Origin: an uncultured Oscillospiraceae bacterium
GTDB lineage: Bacteria; Bacillota; Clostridia; Oscillospirales; Acutalibacteraceae
NCBI GenBank assembly: GCA_900543305.1
Contig: UQQZ01000024.1
Span: 1-34,715 of the forward strand
Direction of reading: 5' to 3'
Length of the DNA stretch: 34,715 nucleotides
Positions 15,925 to 23,925 of this stretch are shown one piece after another. Position 1 is the stretch's first letter. Each line of letters starts with the position of its first letter. The notes under the pieces were generated by a model that was not told the origin of the DNA, searched no databases, and saw only the letters and a list, made by a program, of their open reading frames with translations. A program made the position numbers and the translations under genes.

Positions 15925-17358
15925 TCAGTCCTCCTTTGATAATATGGTTTGATACAATTGATATGGTTCTTCCCAATCTTTACAGTGTCTGGGATGGTAT
16001 GTTTTGACAGGTTCTGTCCGTGCAATGAGTCTTCGGCCCTCTTCCAGATCCGAAAGTTCACCCAGAGCAAGAAGCTGCAGGAGAATATTGCCCAGGGCTG
16101 TGGCTTCCACAGGACCGGCTGTGACAGGAAGGCCAATACAATCCGCTGTCATTTGGCAAAGGAGACCGTCTTTTGTTCCTCCGCCCAGCACATGCAGACC
16201 GGAGAAGGTCTTTCCCGTTGCTTGAGAGAGTTGATCCAAGGTAACCCTGTATTTGAAGGCGAGACTTTCGTATATGCATCGCATGATCTGTCCCACGGAT
16301 TCGGGAACAGGCTGTCCGGTTCTGCGGCAAAATGCCTGTACTCTTCCGGGAATGTCCCCTGGCGGAGTGAATTCGGCAGCGTCGGGATCGATGAAGGAGC
16401 GCAGAGGAGGTGCCTCTAGAGCAAGACGTTCCAGTTCCCCGTAGGAGTACTCCTGCCCCTGACGCCGCCACTCTCTGCGGCTTTCCTGAATTAGCCATAG
16501 GCCAATGATGTTTTTCAGGTAGTTCACTTTGCCGTTGGCGCCAATTTCATTGGATAATTCCAAACGCCGACTTTCTTCGGTGAGGATGGGTGTATCCAAT
16601 TCACATCCAAGCAAGCTCCAGGTTCCACAGGAGAGAAAGGCAACCTGATCTCCAGGGGCCGGCAATGCCGCTACCGCGCATTGGGTGTCGTGACCTGCGG
16701 CGGCAACGACTTTGGCTTGGCGGTATTCTCCCACCACCGTAGCGCTGGGCACAGAAGGCGCAAACAGGGAAGAGGGAAGACCAAATGCATCCAGCACGGT
16801 TTTGTTCCAGGTTTTGCTTTGGGGATCCAACATTTGACTGGTAGAGGCAATGGTGGTTTCGCAAACCTGTGTCCCGCAAAGGGCATATGCGAAAAGGTCG
16901 GGCATAAATAAAAGCCGTCTTGTCTTTTTCCAGATGTCCGGTTGCTGCTGTTGCAAAGCCAGTAATTGAAATAAAGTGTTGATGGGCATGATTTGGTTTC
17001 CTGTAGCCCGATACAATTGTTCCGGGGACAACTTCTGAAAGGCCTGTTCTGTAATCCTTTCTGTCCGTCGATCCCGGTAGTGAACGGGATTTCCCAAAAG
17101 ATGTCCTTTTTCGTCCAGCAATCCAAAGTCTACGCCCCAGGTGTCAAAGGCAATGCTGTGAAAGTCACCGGCTTTCTGGATTCCCTGGAAAACATTTGCC
17201 ATAAGAGCGTCAAAATTCCAGGTCAATTGGCCGTTTATTTCCACGGGAATATTTTCAAAACGATGGATTTCCCGATATTGAAGGGTTCCTCGGTCATAAG
17301 AAGCCAGAATTGCCCGGCCGGAAGAGGCGCCAAAGTCAAAGGCCAAAACCCGTTTCAT
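15925..17358 (-). CDS. FGGY-family sugar kinase, rhamnulokinase-like, probably acting on L-fuculose
   Basis: An ATP-dependent kinase phosphorylating a ketose at C1. The N-terminal actin-like lobe shows LAFDFGASSGRAI and IAFDTWGVDFGLLD; the second lobe has FLSCGTWSLLGCE and the nucleotide-binding LHVLGGGTKDGLLCQMTAD. The 477-residue sequence is closer to RhaB than to FucK. However, it sits between the fuculose-phosphate aldolase and the fucose isomerase genes, so L-fuculose is the likely substrate in vivo. The ATG at 17358 follows AAGGAGTGG by a suitable gap, 24 bases after the aldolase stop. L-rhamnulose kinase activity cannot be excluded, but no rhamnose isomerase is present here. Confidence 0.92.
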   Translation of the reverse strand: MKRVLAFDFGASSGRAILASYDRGTLQYREIHRFENIPVEINGQLTWNFDALMANVFQGIQKAGDFHSIAFDTWGVDFGLLDEKGHLLGNPVHYRDRRTERITEQAFQKLSPEQLYRATGNQIMPINTLFQLLALQQQQPDIWKKTRRLLFMPDLFAYALCGTQVCETTIASTSQMLDPQSKTWNKTVLDAFGLPSSLFAPSVPSATVVGEYRQAKVVAAAGHDTQCAVAALPAPGDQVAFLSCGTWSLLGCELDTPILTEESRRLELSNEIGANGKVNYLKNIIGLWLIQESRREWRRQGQEYSYGELERLALEAPPLRSFIDPDAAEFTPPGDIPGRVQAFCRRTGQPVPESVGQIMRCIYESLAFKYRVTLDQLSQATGKTFSGLHVLGGGTKDGLLCQMTADCIGLPVTAGPVEATALGNILLQLLALGELSDLEEGRRLIARTEPVKTYHPRHCKDWEEPYQLYQTILSKED

Positions 17359-17382
17359 ATAACCACTCCTTGTCCCTTCCCA

Positions 17383-18072
17383 TCACTTTAGTCCGTTGTC
17401 AAATTTCTTATAACCAGGATGGCGTCCCGTTACGCGATAAAAACCCCGTAGGTCGATGAGCTTTTGGATATTTTCCCGGCTGATGTCGTGGCTGCCTCCC
17501 AGAATGATGGCATTGATGGTGATCTTTGCCCAGAGTTCCAAGCTTTCCATGCGGTAGAACGCGGTCAGTACGTCGGATCCCACAGCCAGTGCCCCGTGGT
17601 TTTCCAGCAGCATCACATCGTGTTCCTCCAGGTAGGGTTCGATGGCATCGGGGACTTCGGAAGTGCTGGGGGTGCCATAGGGGGTCAGAGGTACACTGCC
17701 AATGACAGCCACATCTTCGATCATATTGTACATATCCATGGCCTTGTGGGCCACGGCAAAACCGGTTGCTCCAGGCGGATGGGCGTGAATCACACTCCAG
17801 ATGTCGGGGCGTTTTTCGTAACAACGCAGGTGCATCTTGATTTCGCTGGAAGGACGGAGACCTTCGGCGCCTTCCAGAACTTGTCCTTTTTCATCAATGC
17901 GCAGCAGTTTCTCTGGGGTAATGAAACTTTTACTCATCCCGGTAGGCGTGCAAAGAAAAGTGCCGTCGTCCAGCCGCGCGGAAACATTTCCGTCATTTGC
18001 AGCAACCCATCCCAATTGCCAGGTTTTATGGCACACGTCACAGATTTGTTCCTTGATGAGATTGATATCCAT
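17383..18072 (-). CDS. fucA: L-fuculose-1-phosphate aldolase (class II)
   Basis: It cleaves L-fuculose 1-phosphate to dihydroxyacetone phosphate and L-lactaldehyde with a zinc ion. The 229-residue protein shows NDGNVSARL (substrate phosphate site) and the catalytic glutamate in PSSEIKMHL (E77). Zinc ligands lie in HAHPPG (H96, H98) and ENHG (H159). It is slightly longer than E. coli FucA (215). It is the promoter-proximal gene of the minus-strand operon, with AAGGAAGGAG 7 bases before ATG 18072. The related AraD/RhaD families share the fold, but the operon partners favour fuculose phosphate. Confidence 0.93.
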   Translation of the reverse strand: MDINLIKEQICDVCHKTWQLGWVAANDGNVSARLDDGTFLCTPTGMSKSFITPEKLLRIDEKGQVLEGAEGLRPSSEIKMHLRCYEKRPDIWSVIHAHPPGATGFAVAHKAMDMYNMIEDVAVIGSVPLTPYGTPSTSEVPDAIEPYLEEHDVMLLENHGALAVGSDVLTAFYRMESLELWAKITINAIILGGSHDISRENIQKLIDLRGFYRVTGRHPGYKKFDNGLK

Positions 18073-18114
18073 GGTAAAACTCCTTCCTTCTCTATCTATT
18101 TGAAGTATACAGGC

Positions 18115-18143
18115 TTGAACCCAGCTCTGTCTCGTTGTATAAT
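18115..18143 (+). promoter_or_regulatory. Promoter of the AraC-family regulator gene
   Basis: TTGAAC (18115-18120), 17 bases and TATAAT (18138-18143). On the opposite strand a TATACT lies at 18111-18106 before fucA, so the two promoters nearly overlap in the 113-base divergent gap. Confidence 0.75.
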
Positions 18144-18185
18144 CACAAATACTAGGAGAATATTCACTTTTTGGAGGAATGGAGG

Positions 18186-19043
18186 ATGCGTTACCTGGCC
18201 AATTTGGAGCGGGCTGTGCGGGGAACCTTTGATTTTCCCATCGAACTGTACTATGTGGATAAAGCCCACCCCCGCTATGAGATGCCGTTTCACTGGCACA
18301 TGGAGCACGAATTGATCTTGGTGTTGCAGGGGTGTCTCCACCTTTCTGTGGATGGTGAAACCTGGGATTTGCATACCGGGGACTGTGCTTTGATTGGGGA
18401 TGGATCCATCCACGGAGGTACTCCCGAAAACTGCGTGTATGAATGTGTGGTATTTGACCTGGAGCGTTTTTTTACAGGATCCAGTATCTGTGGCCAGAGG
18501 TTATCCAGGCTTTTGGAAACAGGTGTCCGAATGGAAGGCTATTTTCCCAGGGAAACTTCGGCGGCTGGTTACATAAGTGCCCTGTTTGAGGCCATGGAAA
18601 AGGAACAACCGGGCTATGAATTTACCACTACGGGATTGTTGTGGCAATTTTTAGGAGAGATACTGACCAAGAAACTCTACCGGACCACCTCTATGGAATC
18701 CACAAGGGATGCCCGCCGGGTAAAGGCGGTAAAAAATGCGCTGCGGCGGATTCGCTCAGATTTTGCGGAACCGCTCACTTTGGGGGATTTGGCGGCGGAA
18801 GCATCACTGGACCCCAAATATTTCTGTCGAGTGTTCCGGCAAATCACGGGCAGGACGCCGGTGGACTATCTGGTCTATTACAGGGTGGAATGTGCGGCGG
18901 AATTGCTCTGTGCCACCCGGGATAGTGTGACGGAGGTGGCTCTTGCCTGCGGGTTTGGGGATGTCAGCTATTTCAGCCGGGTGTTTCGCAGGTTTAAGAA
19001 TCAGACACCGGGAGAGTATCGACGAGAGCACGATACCCCTTAA
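18186..19043 (+). CDS. AraC-family transcription regulator, probably of the fuc operon
   Basis: The N-terminal part (about 15-110) is a cupin sensor domain: PFHWHMEHELILVLQG and HTGDCALIGDGSIHGG. The C-terminal ~100 residues hold two helix-turn-helix motifs, LTLGDLAAEASLDPKYFCRVFR and VTEVALACGFGDVSYFSRVFRRF, the AraC signature. The 285-residue length is typical. ATG 18186 has GGAGG 8 bases upstream. It is divergent from fucA-kinase-fucI, so control of that operon, with fucose or fuculose as signal, is the natural inference; a matching operator pair was not identified. Confidence 0.92.
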   Translation: MRYLANLERAVRGTFDFPIELYYVDKAHPRYEMPFHWHMEHELILVLQGCLHLSVDGETWDLHTGDCALIGDGSIHGGTPENCVYECVVFDLERFFTGSSICGQRLSRLLETGVRMEGYFPRETSAAGYISALFEAMEKEQPGYEFTTTGLLWQFLGEILTKKLYRTTSMESTRDARRVKAVKNALRRIRSDFAEPLTLGDLAAEASLDPKYFCRVFRQITGRTPVDYLVYYRVECAAELLCATRDSVTEVALACGFGDVSYFSRVFRRFKNQTPGEYRREHDTP

Positions 19044-19049
19044 TTTTCC

Positions 19050-19078
19050 TTTACAATCCTCACAAAGTGTGCTATCAT
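19050..19078 (+). promoter_or_regulatory. Promoter of the DUF2961/GH172 gene
   Basis: TTTACA (19050-19055), 17 bases and TATCAT (19073-19078). It starts 7 bases after the regulator's stop, so the next gene has its own promoter. Confidence 0.65.
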
Positions 19079-19147
19079 TCTTCCAATCAAGGAGACGTAT
19101 CCTTGCATTTGGAAGGGAAAACCTATGGCGATAGGGGGAGAAGAAGT

Positions 19148-20176
19148 ATGTCTTTGGCAGAAATGAAGCAACGGACCAGCTTTGGATTTTCGGCGGAAAA
19201 TCCCACCGGGTCCCATAACGGAGGAAGCAAAGGAAAAGATTGTGAAAAACTGCGGCCCTGTATTCAAATCCAGCCTCAGGAGACAGTGACCTTGTGTGAT
19301 GCCGAGGGGCCTGGGATGATCACCCATATTTGGTTTACCGGATATGTGGGGCATTCCTTTATTTTGAGAATCTATTGGGATGACTGTACAGAGCCTTCGG
19401 TGGAAGCGCCCATTTCGGCTTTCTTCGGATGTGCCTATGACGAGACTTGGAAGGACCGGGATGGAAAATACCCGGTGCTCAATTCTTCCATGATTTTGGT
19501 GGCACCGGGTCGAGGATTCAACTGTTATTGGGAAATGCCTTTCCGGAAGCATTGCCGGATCACAATGGAAAATCGGGGCGACACGGAGCAGACACTGTTT
19601 TACATGATCGAAGGCTGGAAGGGAACCCTTTCGGAGGAGATGGGATATTTCCATGCAGCCTACCGTCAGGAACATCCTGTGGAAAAGGGAAAGGCCTATA
19701 CGGTAATCGATGGTATACGCGGCAAGGGATGTTTTGCGGGTCTCTGTTTTGCAGCGGGGATGAACGGAAACAACACCTGCTGGGTAGAAGGGGAACCCAA
19801 AATCTACCTGGACGGAGACCGCTATCCCACCATCAATTACACGGGGACGGAGGACTATTTTTGCGGTTCTTATGGTTTTGGCAATGATATTTTGCTCAAC
19901 CGCTACCAAACTTTCAGTGGCCTTTACGCGGGACTGTATGCCATTTGCGGCAATGATTCCGCTGAAATGTACAATGGTCAGCAACGGTTTTTACTATATC
20001 GGTTTCATGTAAAAGATCCCATTTACTTTGATGCATCCTTCCGGATGACCATGGACAATTTGGGGTGGACAGGGCCCCGGTACGACGATTATACTTCGGT
20101 AGCGTTTTGGTATTTGGAAAAACCTGCTGGAGTACCGGTTTCGCTGCCTGAGGACCGGGATATGATCATGCGGTAA
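19148..20176 (+). CDS. DUF2961 (glycoside hydrolase family 172-type) protein
   Basis: A 342-residue protein of the DUF2961 family, whose characterised members (GH172) hydrolyse furanosides such as difructose anhydride and arabinofuranosides. Visible features are GPGMITHIWFT, LRIYWDDCTEPSVEAPISAFF, YWEMPFRK and the hallmark YTGTEDYFCGSYGFG, which holds a catalytic glutamate of the family. No signal peptide is seen, so it should be cytoplasmic. ATG 19148 is chosen for its GGGGGAG about 8 bases upstream; a longer frame from GTG 19067 overlaps the promoter. The substrate is unknown. The link to galactofuranose made via glf is only a thought; the nearest neighbours are fucose genes. Confidence 0.85.
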   Translation: MSLAEMKQRTSFGFSAENPTGSHNGGSKGKDCEKLRPCIQIQPQETVTLCDAEGPGMITHIWFTGYVGHSFILRIYWDDCTEPSVEAPISAFFGCAYDETWKDRDGKYPVLNSSMILVAPGRGFNCYWEMPFRKHCRITMENRGDTEQTLFYMIEGWKGTLSEEMGYFHAAYRQEHPVEKGKAYTVIDGIRGKGCFAGLCFAAGMNGNNTCWVEGEPKIYLDGDRYPTINYTGTEDYFCGSYGFGNDILLNRYQTFSGLYAGLYAICGNDSAEMYNGQQRFLLYRFHVKDPIYFDASFRMTMDNLGWTGPRYDDYTSVAFWYLEKPAGVPVSLPEDRDMIMR

Positions 20177-20259
20177 CCCGGGGAGCTCGTTGGGGCAACC
20201 GATAGAGTGCAGTTCCAGAAGGGCGTTTTCCTGTGTAAGTTTGCTAGAGAGAAAAAACT

Positions 20260-20310
20260 GAAAAACCAGCGACATGGTGTTGTCATCCGACTCCACATCG
20301 CTGGTTTTTC
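20260..20310. terminator. Bidirectional terminator
   Basis: A perfect 13-bp stem (GAAAAACCAGCGA at 20260-20272 with its complement at 20298-20310) separates two convergent genes. Confidence 0.87.
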
Positions 20311-20358
20311 TATGTTGTTGGAGGTTTACCCAGAAAGTACTCCTTTTATTTAAATCGG

Positions 20359-22302
20359 TTAAATCTTCTGAGCCACACGGTAGGCTTCATAGATGGCCCA
20401 CTTGGTATCACGAGCTTTCACAGCGTCTCCAACGGTGTATACCTCAGGTGCCAATCCGGTGGGATCAAAGGGCACATAAGACTTGGATCCCAGTGCCAGA
20501 ATCACATGGTCATAACCGTCCAGAGTGATCTTTTCGCCGTTGCATTCCGCAATCACACCGCCGGGAATGAACTCCAAAACCTTGGTGTTCACATGAATGT
20601 CCACTTCTTCTTTCTTCAGACGCTCCATGAGATCGTTCCGAACTGTCAAATACAGCTTGGCTGCCACGGCAGGTGCCATCTCCACGATAGAGACCTTGGT
20701 GCAGTAGTCGGTGGCATACTCTGCGGTTTCTACGCCCACTTCACCGCCGCCAATAATCAAAGCGCTGGACTTGAGAACGGGATTGCCCAACAGAACATCA
20801 TTGGCCTGAACCACATTTTCTCCGTCAATACCGGGGATATTGGGAACAATGGGAGTTGCGCCTGTGGCCATGATGAGGACATCCGGCGCCAACTCCCGGA
20901 TCAAATCGGGAGTTGCCTCTGTGTTGAACCGAAGATCCACCCCATTTTTCTTACACATATGAAGCTGGTACCGAATGGCCCGCGTGAGTCCCTGTTTGAA
21001 GGGAGGATAAGCGGCAATCAAAAATTGTCCCCCAACCCGTTCGGGACCATTTTTCTCCAGCAAAGTAACGTGGTGACCGCGACCAGCAGCCATGAAAGCA
21101 GCCGTCATACCTCCAGGACCTGCGCCTACCACCACCACATTTTTAGGCTGATCTGTGGGAGTCAACATCCGGTCTGCTCTGTGGCTGGATTCCGGATTGA
21201 GCATGCAGCCCACGCCCCAGTCACCGGGCATCAAGTTCTCAGGATAGTTAAATTCCATGCACCGCTGTGTGCATCCCAGACAGGGAATGATATCTTCGAT
21301 AACCCCTGCGCACATTTTGTTGGGGAAGTCCGGATCGCAGATGGACTGACGGCCCAAGGATACTGCATCGCAATCCCCCCGTTTGATGGCAGTTTCAATG
21401 GTATAAGGGTCGTGGAAAAGGCCCACGGAGAAGACGGGAATATCTACCGCTTCCTTGATTCTCCGGGATGCGGACAGGTTCCAGCCGGACTGCCAACTGG
21501 AGGGCGGCACAATGGTCTGCCAAGTTTCGTATGTGCCCGCAGAGATATGCAGTGCGTCATATCCATAGTCTTCCAGCATCTGGGCAAAGACAACAGACTC
21601 TTCCATTTCCAGGCCGCCGATACGGTTTTCCTTGGAGGAGATTCGGGCGGTTACCACGAAATCATCTCCGCAAGCCGCTTTGATGCCCTGTACCACCAGC
21701 TTCATGAAGTAAGCGCGCCCCTCCAGGCCGCCGCCGAATTCATCCACACGCTTGTTGGAGCGGGGGGAGAGGAACTGGCCTCCCATATAGCCGTGAGCCG
21801 CATGGATTTCCACGCCGTCAAACCCGGCCTTCTGACAGCGAACTGCAGCATCCACATAATGCTGAATCAAGTCGTAGACTTCCTGGGTGGTAAACTCATG
21901 AGGCGTTTCCCGGTTGGTGGGGCAAGGTACGCTGGAAGGAGCGGCGATTTGCTCGCCAGCCATAGCGGCAACGGTTTCTCGGCCAGCATGGTGCAGCTGC
22001 ACAATTACCCGAGCCCCCTTGTTTTTAACATAACTGGCCAGTTTAGTCATACCGGCCAAGCCCTCGTCGTTCCAAACATTGGGCTCGTGGGGCATGCCCA
22101 CGCCCCGGCGCTCTACAGCGGCAATTTCGATGATGATCAAACCGAAACCGCCGGCAGCCCGTGCCCCATAATAGTCTAGTGTGGATTGCACAACTAGGCC
22201 ATTTGGATCAAATACACCGGAGTCCATAGCCGGGACAATCAAACGGTTTTTCACCAGAAGATTGCCAATTTTGTAGGGGGAAAAGGTTTTCTCGAAATTC
22301 AT
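20359..22302 (-). CDS. NADH:flavin oxidoreductase / 2-enoate reductase-type old yellow enzyme
   Basis: A 647-residue three-cofactor reductase. The N-terminal TIM barrel (1-330) binds FMN, with VQLHHAGRE, GFDGVEIHAAHGYMGGQFLSPRSNKR and VSLGRQSICDP. A cysteine cluster (CLGCTQRC and a later C, about 340-370) holds a [4Fe-4S] centre. The FAD/NAD-binding half has NVVVVGAGPGGMTAAFMA and ALIIGGGEVGVETAEYA. Relatives are 2,4-dienoyl-CoA reductase, 2-enoate reductase and BaiH/BaiCD; they reduce activated C=C bonds of acids, bile-acid intermediates or xenobiotics. The substrate cannot be read from sequence. ATG 22302 has GGAAAGGATGG 7 bases upstream. The divergent PucR-type gene is the likely regulator. 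Confidence 0.93.
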   Translation of the reverse strand: MNFEKTFSPYKIGNLLVKNRLIVPAMDSGVFDPNGLVVQSTLDYYGARAAGGFGLIIIEIAAVERRGVGMPHEPNVWNDEGLAGMTKLASYVKNKGARVIVQLHHAGRETVAAMAGEQIAAPSSVPCPTNRETPHEFTTQEVYDLIQHYVDAAVRCQKAGFDGVEIHAAHGYMGGQFLSPRSNKRVDEFGGGLEGRAYFMKLVVQGIKAACGDDFVVTARISSKENRIGGLEMEESVVFAQMLEDYGYDALHISAGTYETWQTIVPPSSWQSGWNLSASRRIKEAVDIPVFSVGLFHDPYTIETAIKRGDCDAVSLGRQSICDPDFPNKMCAGVIEDIIPCLGCTQRCMEFNYPENLMPGDWGVGCMLNPESSHRADRMLTPTDQPKNVVVVGAGPGGMTAAFMAAGRGHHVTLLEKNGPERVGGQFLIAAYPPFKQGLTRAIRYQLHMCKKNGVDLRFNTEATPDLIRELAPDVLIMATGATPIVPNIPGIDGENVVQANDVLLGNPVLKSSALIIGGGEVGVETAEYATDYCTKVSIVEMAPAVAAKLYLTVRNDLMERLKKEEVDIHVNTKVLEFIPGGVIAECNGEKITLDGYDHVILALGSKSYVPFDPTGLAPEVYTVGDAVKARDTKWAIYEAYRVAQKI

Positions 22303-22372
22303 GTAACAACCATCCTTTCCAAAAATCTTCGAAACTTCGCCAAAAATCCTTTCGGTTTGGTCAGAAATTTGA

Positions 22373-22378
22373 TATAAT
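22373..22378 (+). promoter_or_regulatory. -10 element for the PucR-type regulator gene
   Basis: TATAAT at 22373-22378 with a poor -35 (TTTCGG, 17 bases upstream). The expected transcription start, near 22385, falls within the palindrome at 22382-22401. Confidence 0.45.
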
Positions 22379-22381
22379 AAC

Positions 22382-22401
22382 TTCGTTAATTCTGTAACGA
22401 A
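22382..22401. promoter_or_regulatory. Palindromic operator candidate between oxidoreductase and regulator genes
   Basis: TTCGTTA, six bases, TAACGAA form a perfect 7-bp inverted repeat in the 171-base divergent gap. It overlaps the start region of the plus-strand promoter and lies upstream of the oxidoreductase gene. Confidence 0.6.
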
Positions 22402-22473
22402 ATCAACTGATGTAATGGTATCACAAATTACCTCACAAAAACATGGCAGAACCCGCAAATTGGAAAGGATGAC

Positions 22474-23748
22474 TTGTGCAAAATGACAACCAACTTTCAA
22501 CGGCGCAATTTTGGAACCCTGGAAGAAGCCTACCGGGTATTTTTTGAAGCCCTGAAGCAGGACAGCATAGAAGCATTGATCCGCACAGCTTGGGTATTTT
22601 TTGGATTGCCGGTGCTCATGACCGACGAAAATTATAAATTGGTATGTCAATACCCTAAGAAAAAACTGGATCAACCCATTTGGGATGCCCTGTATGAAAG
22701 TCACACTCTTCCCTTGGACGTGATCCAATTTTACCAACAGACATACTTGAATATGGAGGAGCAATATTACCGGCCTTTTTATTCTCATGAGGGTCCCGCA
22801 GCTGACTGTCCACGGATTTTCGGAGAAGTTCATTCGGAAGAGAGAATTTACGGGCACATTGCCATTTTTCTTTTTGATTGCCCGCTGCTGCCCGATGACT
22901 TGGCTGCAACACAGGTGTTTATCGACGCTCTGGAAATGCTGATGTTGCCCAGGCGCAATCGGGAAGGGGCATCTCTTTCCTCCTATATGAGGGATCTTTT
23001 GGATGAAAACGCGGCGCCAAAAACAAAGGCGCTGGCCCATCGTGCTCTGGTCTCAGCCATCACGGGCCCATTTACGCTGATGGTTACTCCTATTGGCAGC
23101 ACTGCCTCCCCGCAGGCCTTTGCCACCATGGCCATTTCCAAATTGGCCGTACAATATCGCTCCACTGTGAGTGCCATTTACCACAATTGTATTGTCACGC
23201 TGTTCGGACTGATGCAGGGGGAAAAGCATTCTGAAAAGGAGATTGCGTTTTTTCACCGGGTGGCAGAGTTTTTATCTCCGTCCAATACCTCCAGCGGCGT
23301 GTCGCTGCCCTTCTCCGACTTGAATGAGATGAACGGAAGATTTCAGCAAGCATATATGACGGCTCTTCTCACGAGAAAGCCCTGTGAATTTTTTGAATTT
23401 GCCTTCCCGGCCACCATCTTTGAGACCGTGTGTGTTAATGCCAACGTGGAGATGTTTGTGCATCCGGTTCTTCACCGGCTGCTGGCCTACGACGAAGCCA
23501 ATAAAACAGAATATTTTCGCACTCTGCAAGTGTACAGTTTGACCCTGCACAATAAGGAATCCACCGCGCGGATTTTGTGTATCCACCGCAATACCCTATT
23601 GTATCGACTGGGAAAAATCAGTGAGCTGTTCCATATTGCCTTTGAAGACCAGCAGACTGCATTGGCGTTGCTCAACAGTTTTCAGCTTTATGGGGTAAGC
23701 GCTATGAAAAGGGCGGATTTCGGATTGACCTCACAGCGGGATTTTTAA
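22474..23748 (+). CDS. PucR/CdaR-type transcription regulator
   Basis: A 424-residue regulator. The C-terminal 60 residues are the PucR-type helix-turn-helix: LTLHNKESTARILCIHRNTLLYRLGKISEL, an arrangement that controls purine, sugar-acid or amino-acid catabolism in other bacteria. The N-terminal 300 residues match no sensor domain I can name; SEERIYGHIAIFL recalls a PAS/GAF-like fold. TTG 22474 is 4 bases after AAAGGA and ATG 22483 is 13 bases away, so the start is uncertain by three codons. It is divergent from the old-yellow-enzyme gene with a palindrome between, so it probably controls that gene and itself. Confidence 0.85.
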   Translation: MCKMTTNFQRRNFGTLEEAYRVFFEALKQDSIEALIRTAWVFFGLPVLMTDENYKLVCQYPKKKLDQPIWDALYESHTLPLDVIQFYQQTYLNMEEQYYRPFYSHEGPAADCPRIFGEVHSEERIYGHIAIFLFDCPLLPDDLAATQVFIDALEMLMLPRRNREGASLSSYMRDLLDENAAPKTKALAHRALVSAITGPFTLMVTPIGSTASPQAFATMAISKLAVQYRSTVSAIYHNCIVTLFGLMQGEKHSEKEIAFFHRVAEFLSPSNTSSGVSLPFSDLNEMNGRFQQAYMTALLTRKPCEFFEFAFPATIFETVCVNANVEMFVHPVLHRLLAYDEANKTEYFRTLQVYSLTLHNKESTARILCIHRNTLLYRLGKISELFHIAFEDQQTALALLNSFQLYGVSAMKRADFGLTSQRDF

Positions 23749-23870
23749 AGAGAACTCTCCGAGAAAGTTGTCTCTCAAAGGCAGGTCCATTTATTCCTGG
23801 AAAGACCTTCTTTTCTCGGTGAATGTTTGGTCAAAGGAAAGTGGGTAATGGAGATTTTTCCGACATGCAA

Positions 23871-23904
23871 AAAACAGGCGATGAGACTTCTCATCGCCTG
23901 TTTT
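23871..23904. terminator. Bidirectional terminator between the PucR-type gene and hcp
   Basis: A 14-bp perfect stem, AAAACAGGCGATGA (23871-23884) with its complement (23891-23904), around a 6-base loop. Confidence 0.9.
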
Positions 23905-23925
23905 GTTAAGGGGTTGAAAGAAAGT

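Noticed and set aside
15925..17358. A rhamnose operon
   Set aside because: The kinase is RhaB-like, but its partners are L-fucose isomerase and a fuculose-phosphate-type aldolase.
20359..22302. A bile-acid 7-dehydroxylation (bai) gene
   Set aside because: Similarity to BaiH/BaiCD is family-level only, and no other bai gene is near.
22303..23040. A 246-residue N-terminal extension of the old-yellow-enzyme frame
   Set aside because: It is antisense to the PucR-type gene, crosses the promoter region and lacks homology; the family N-terminus starts at 22302.
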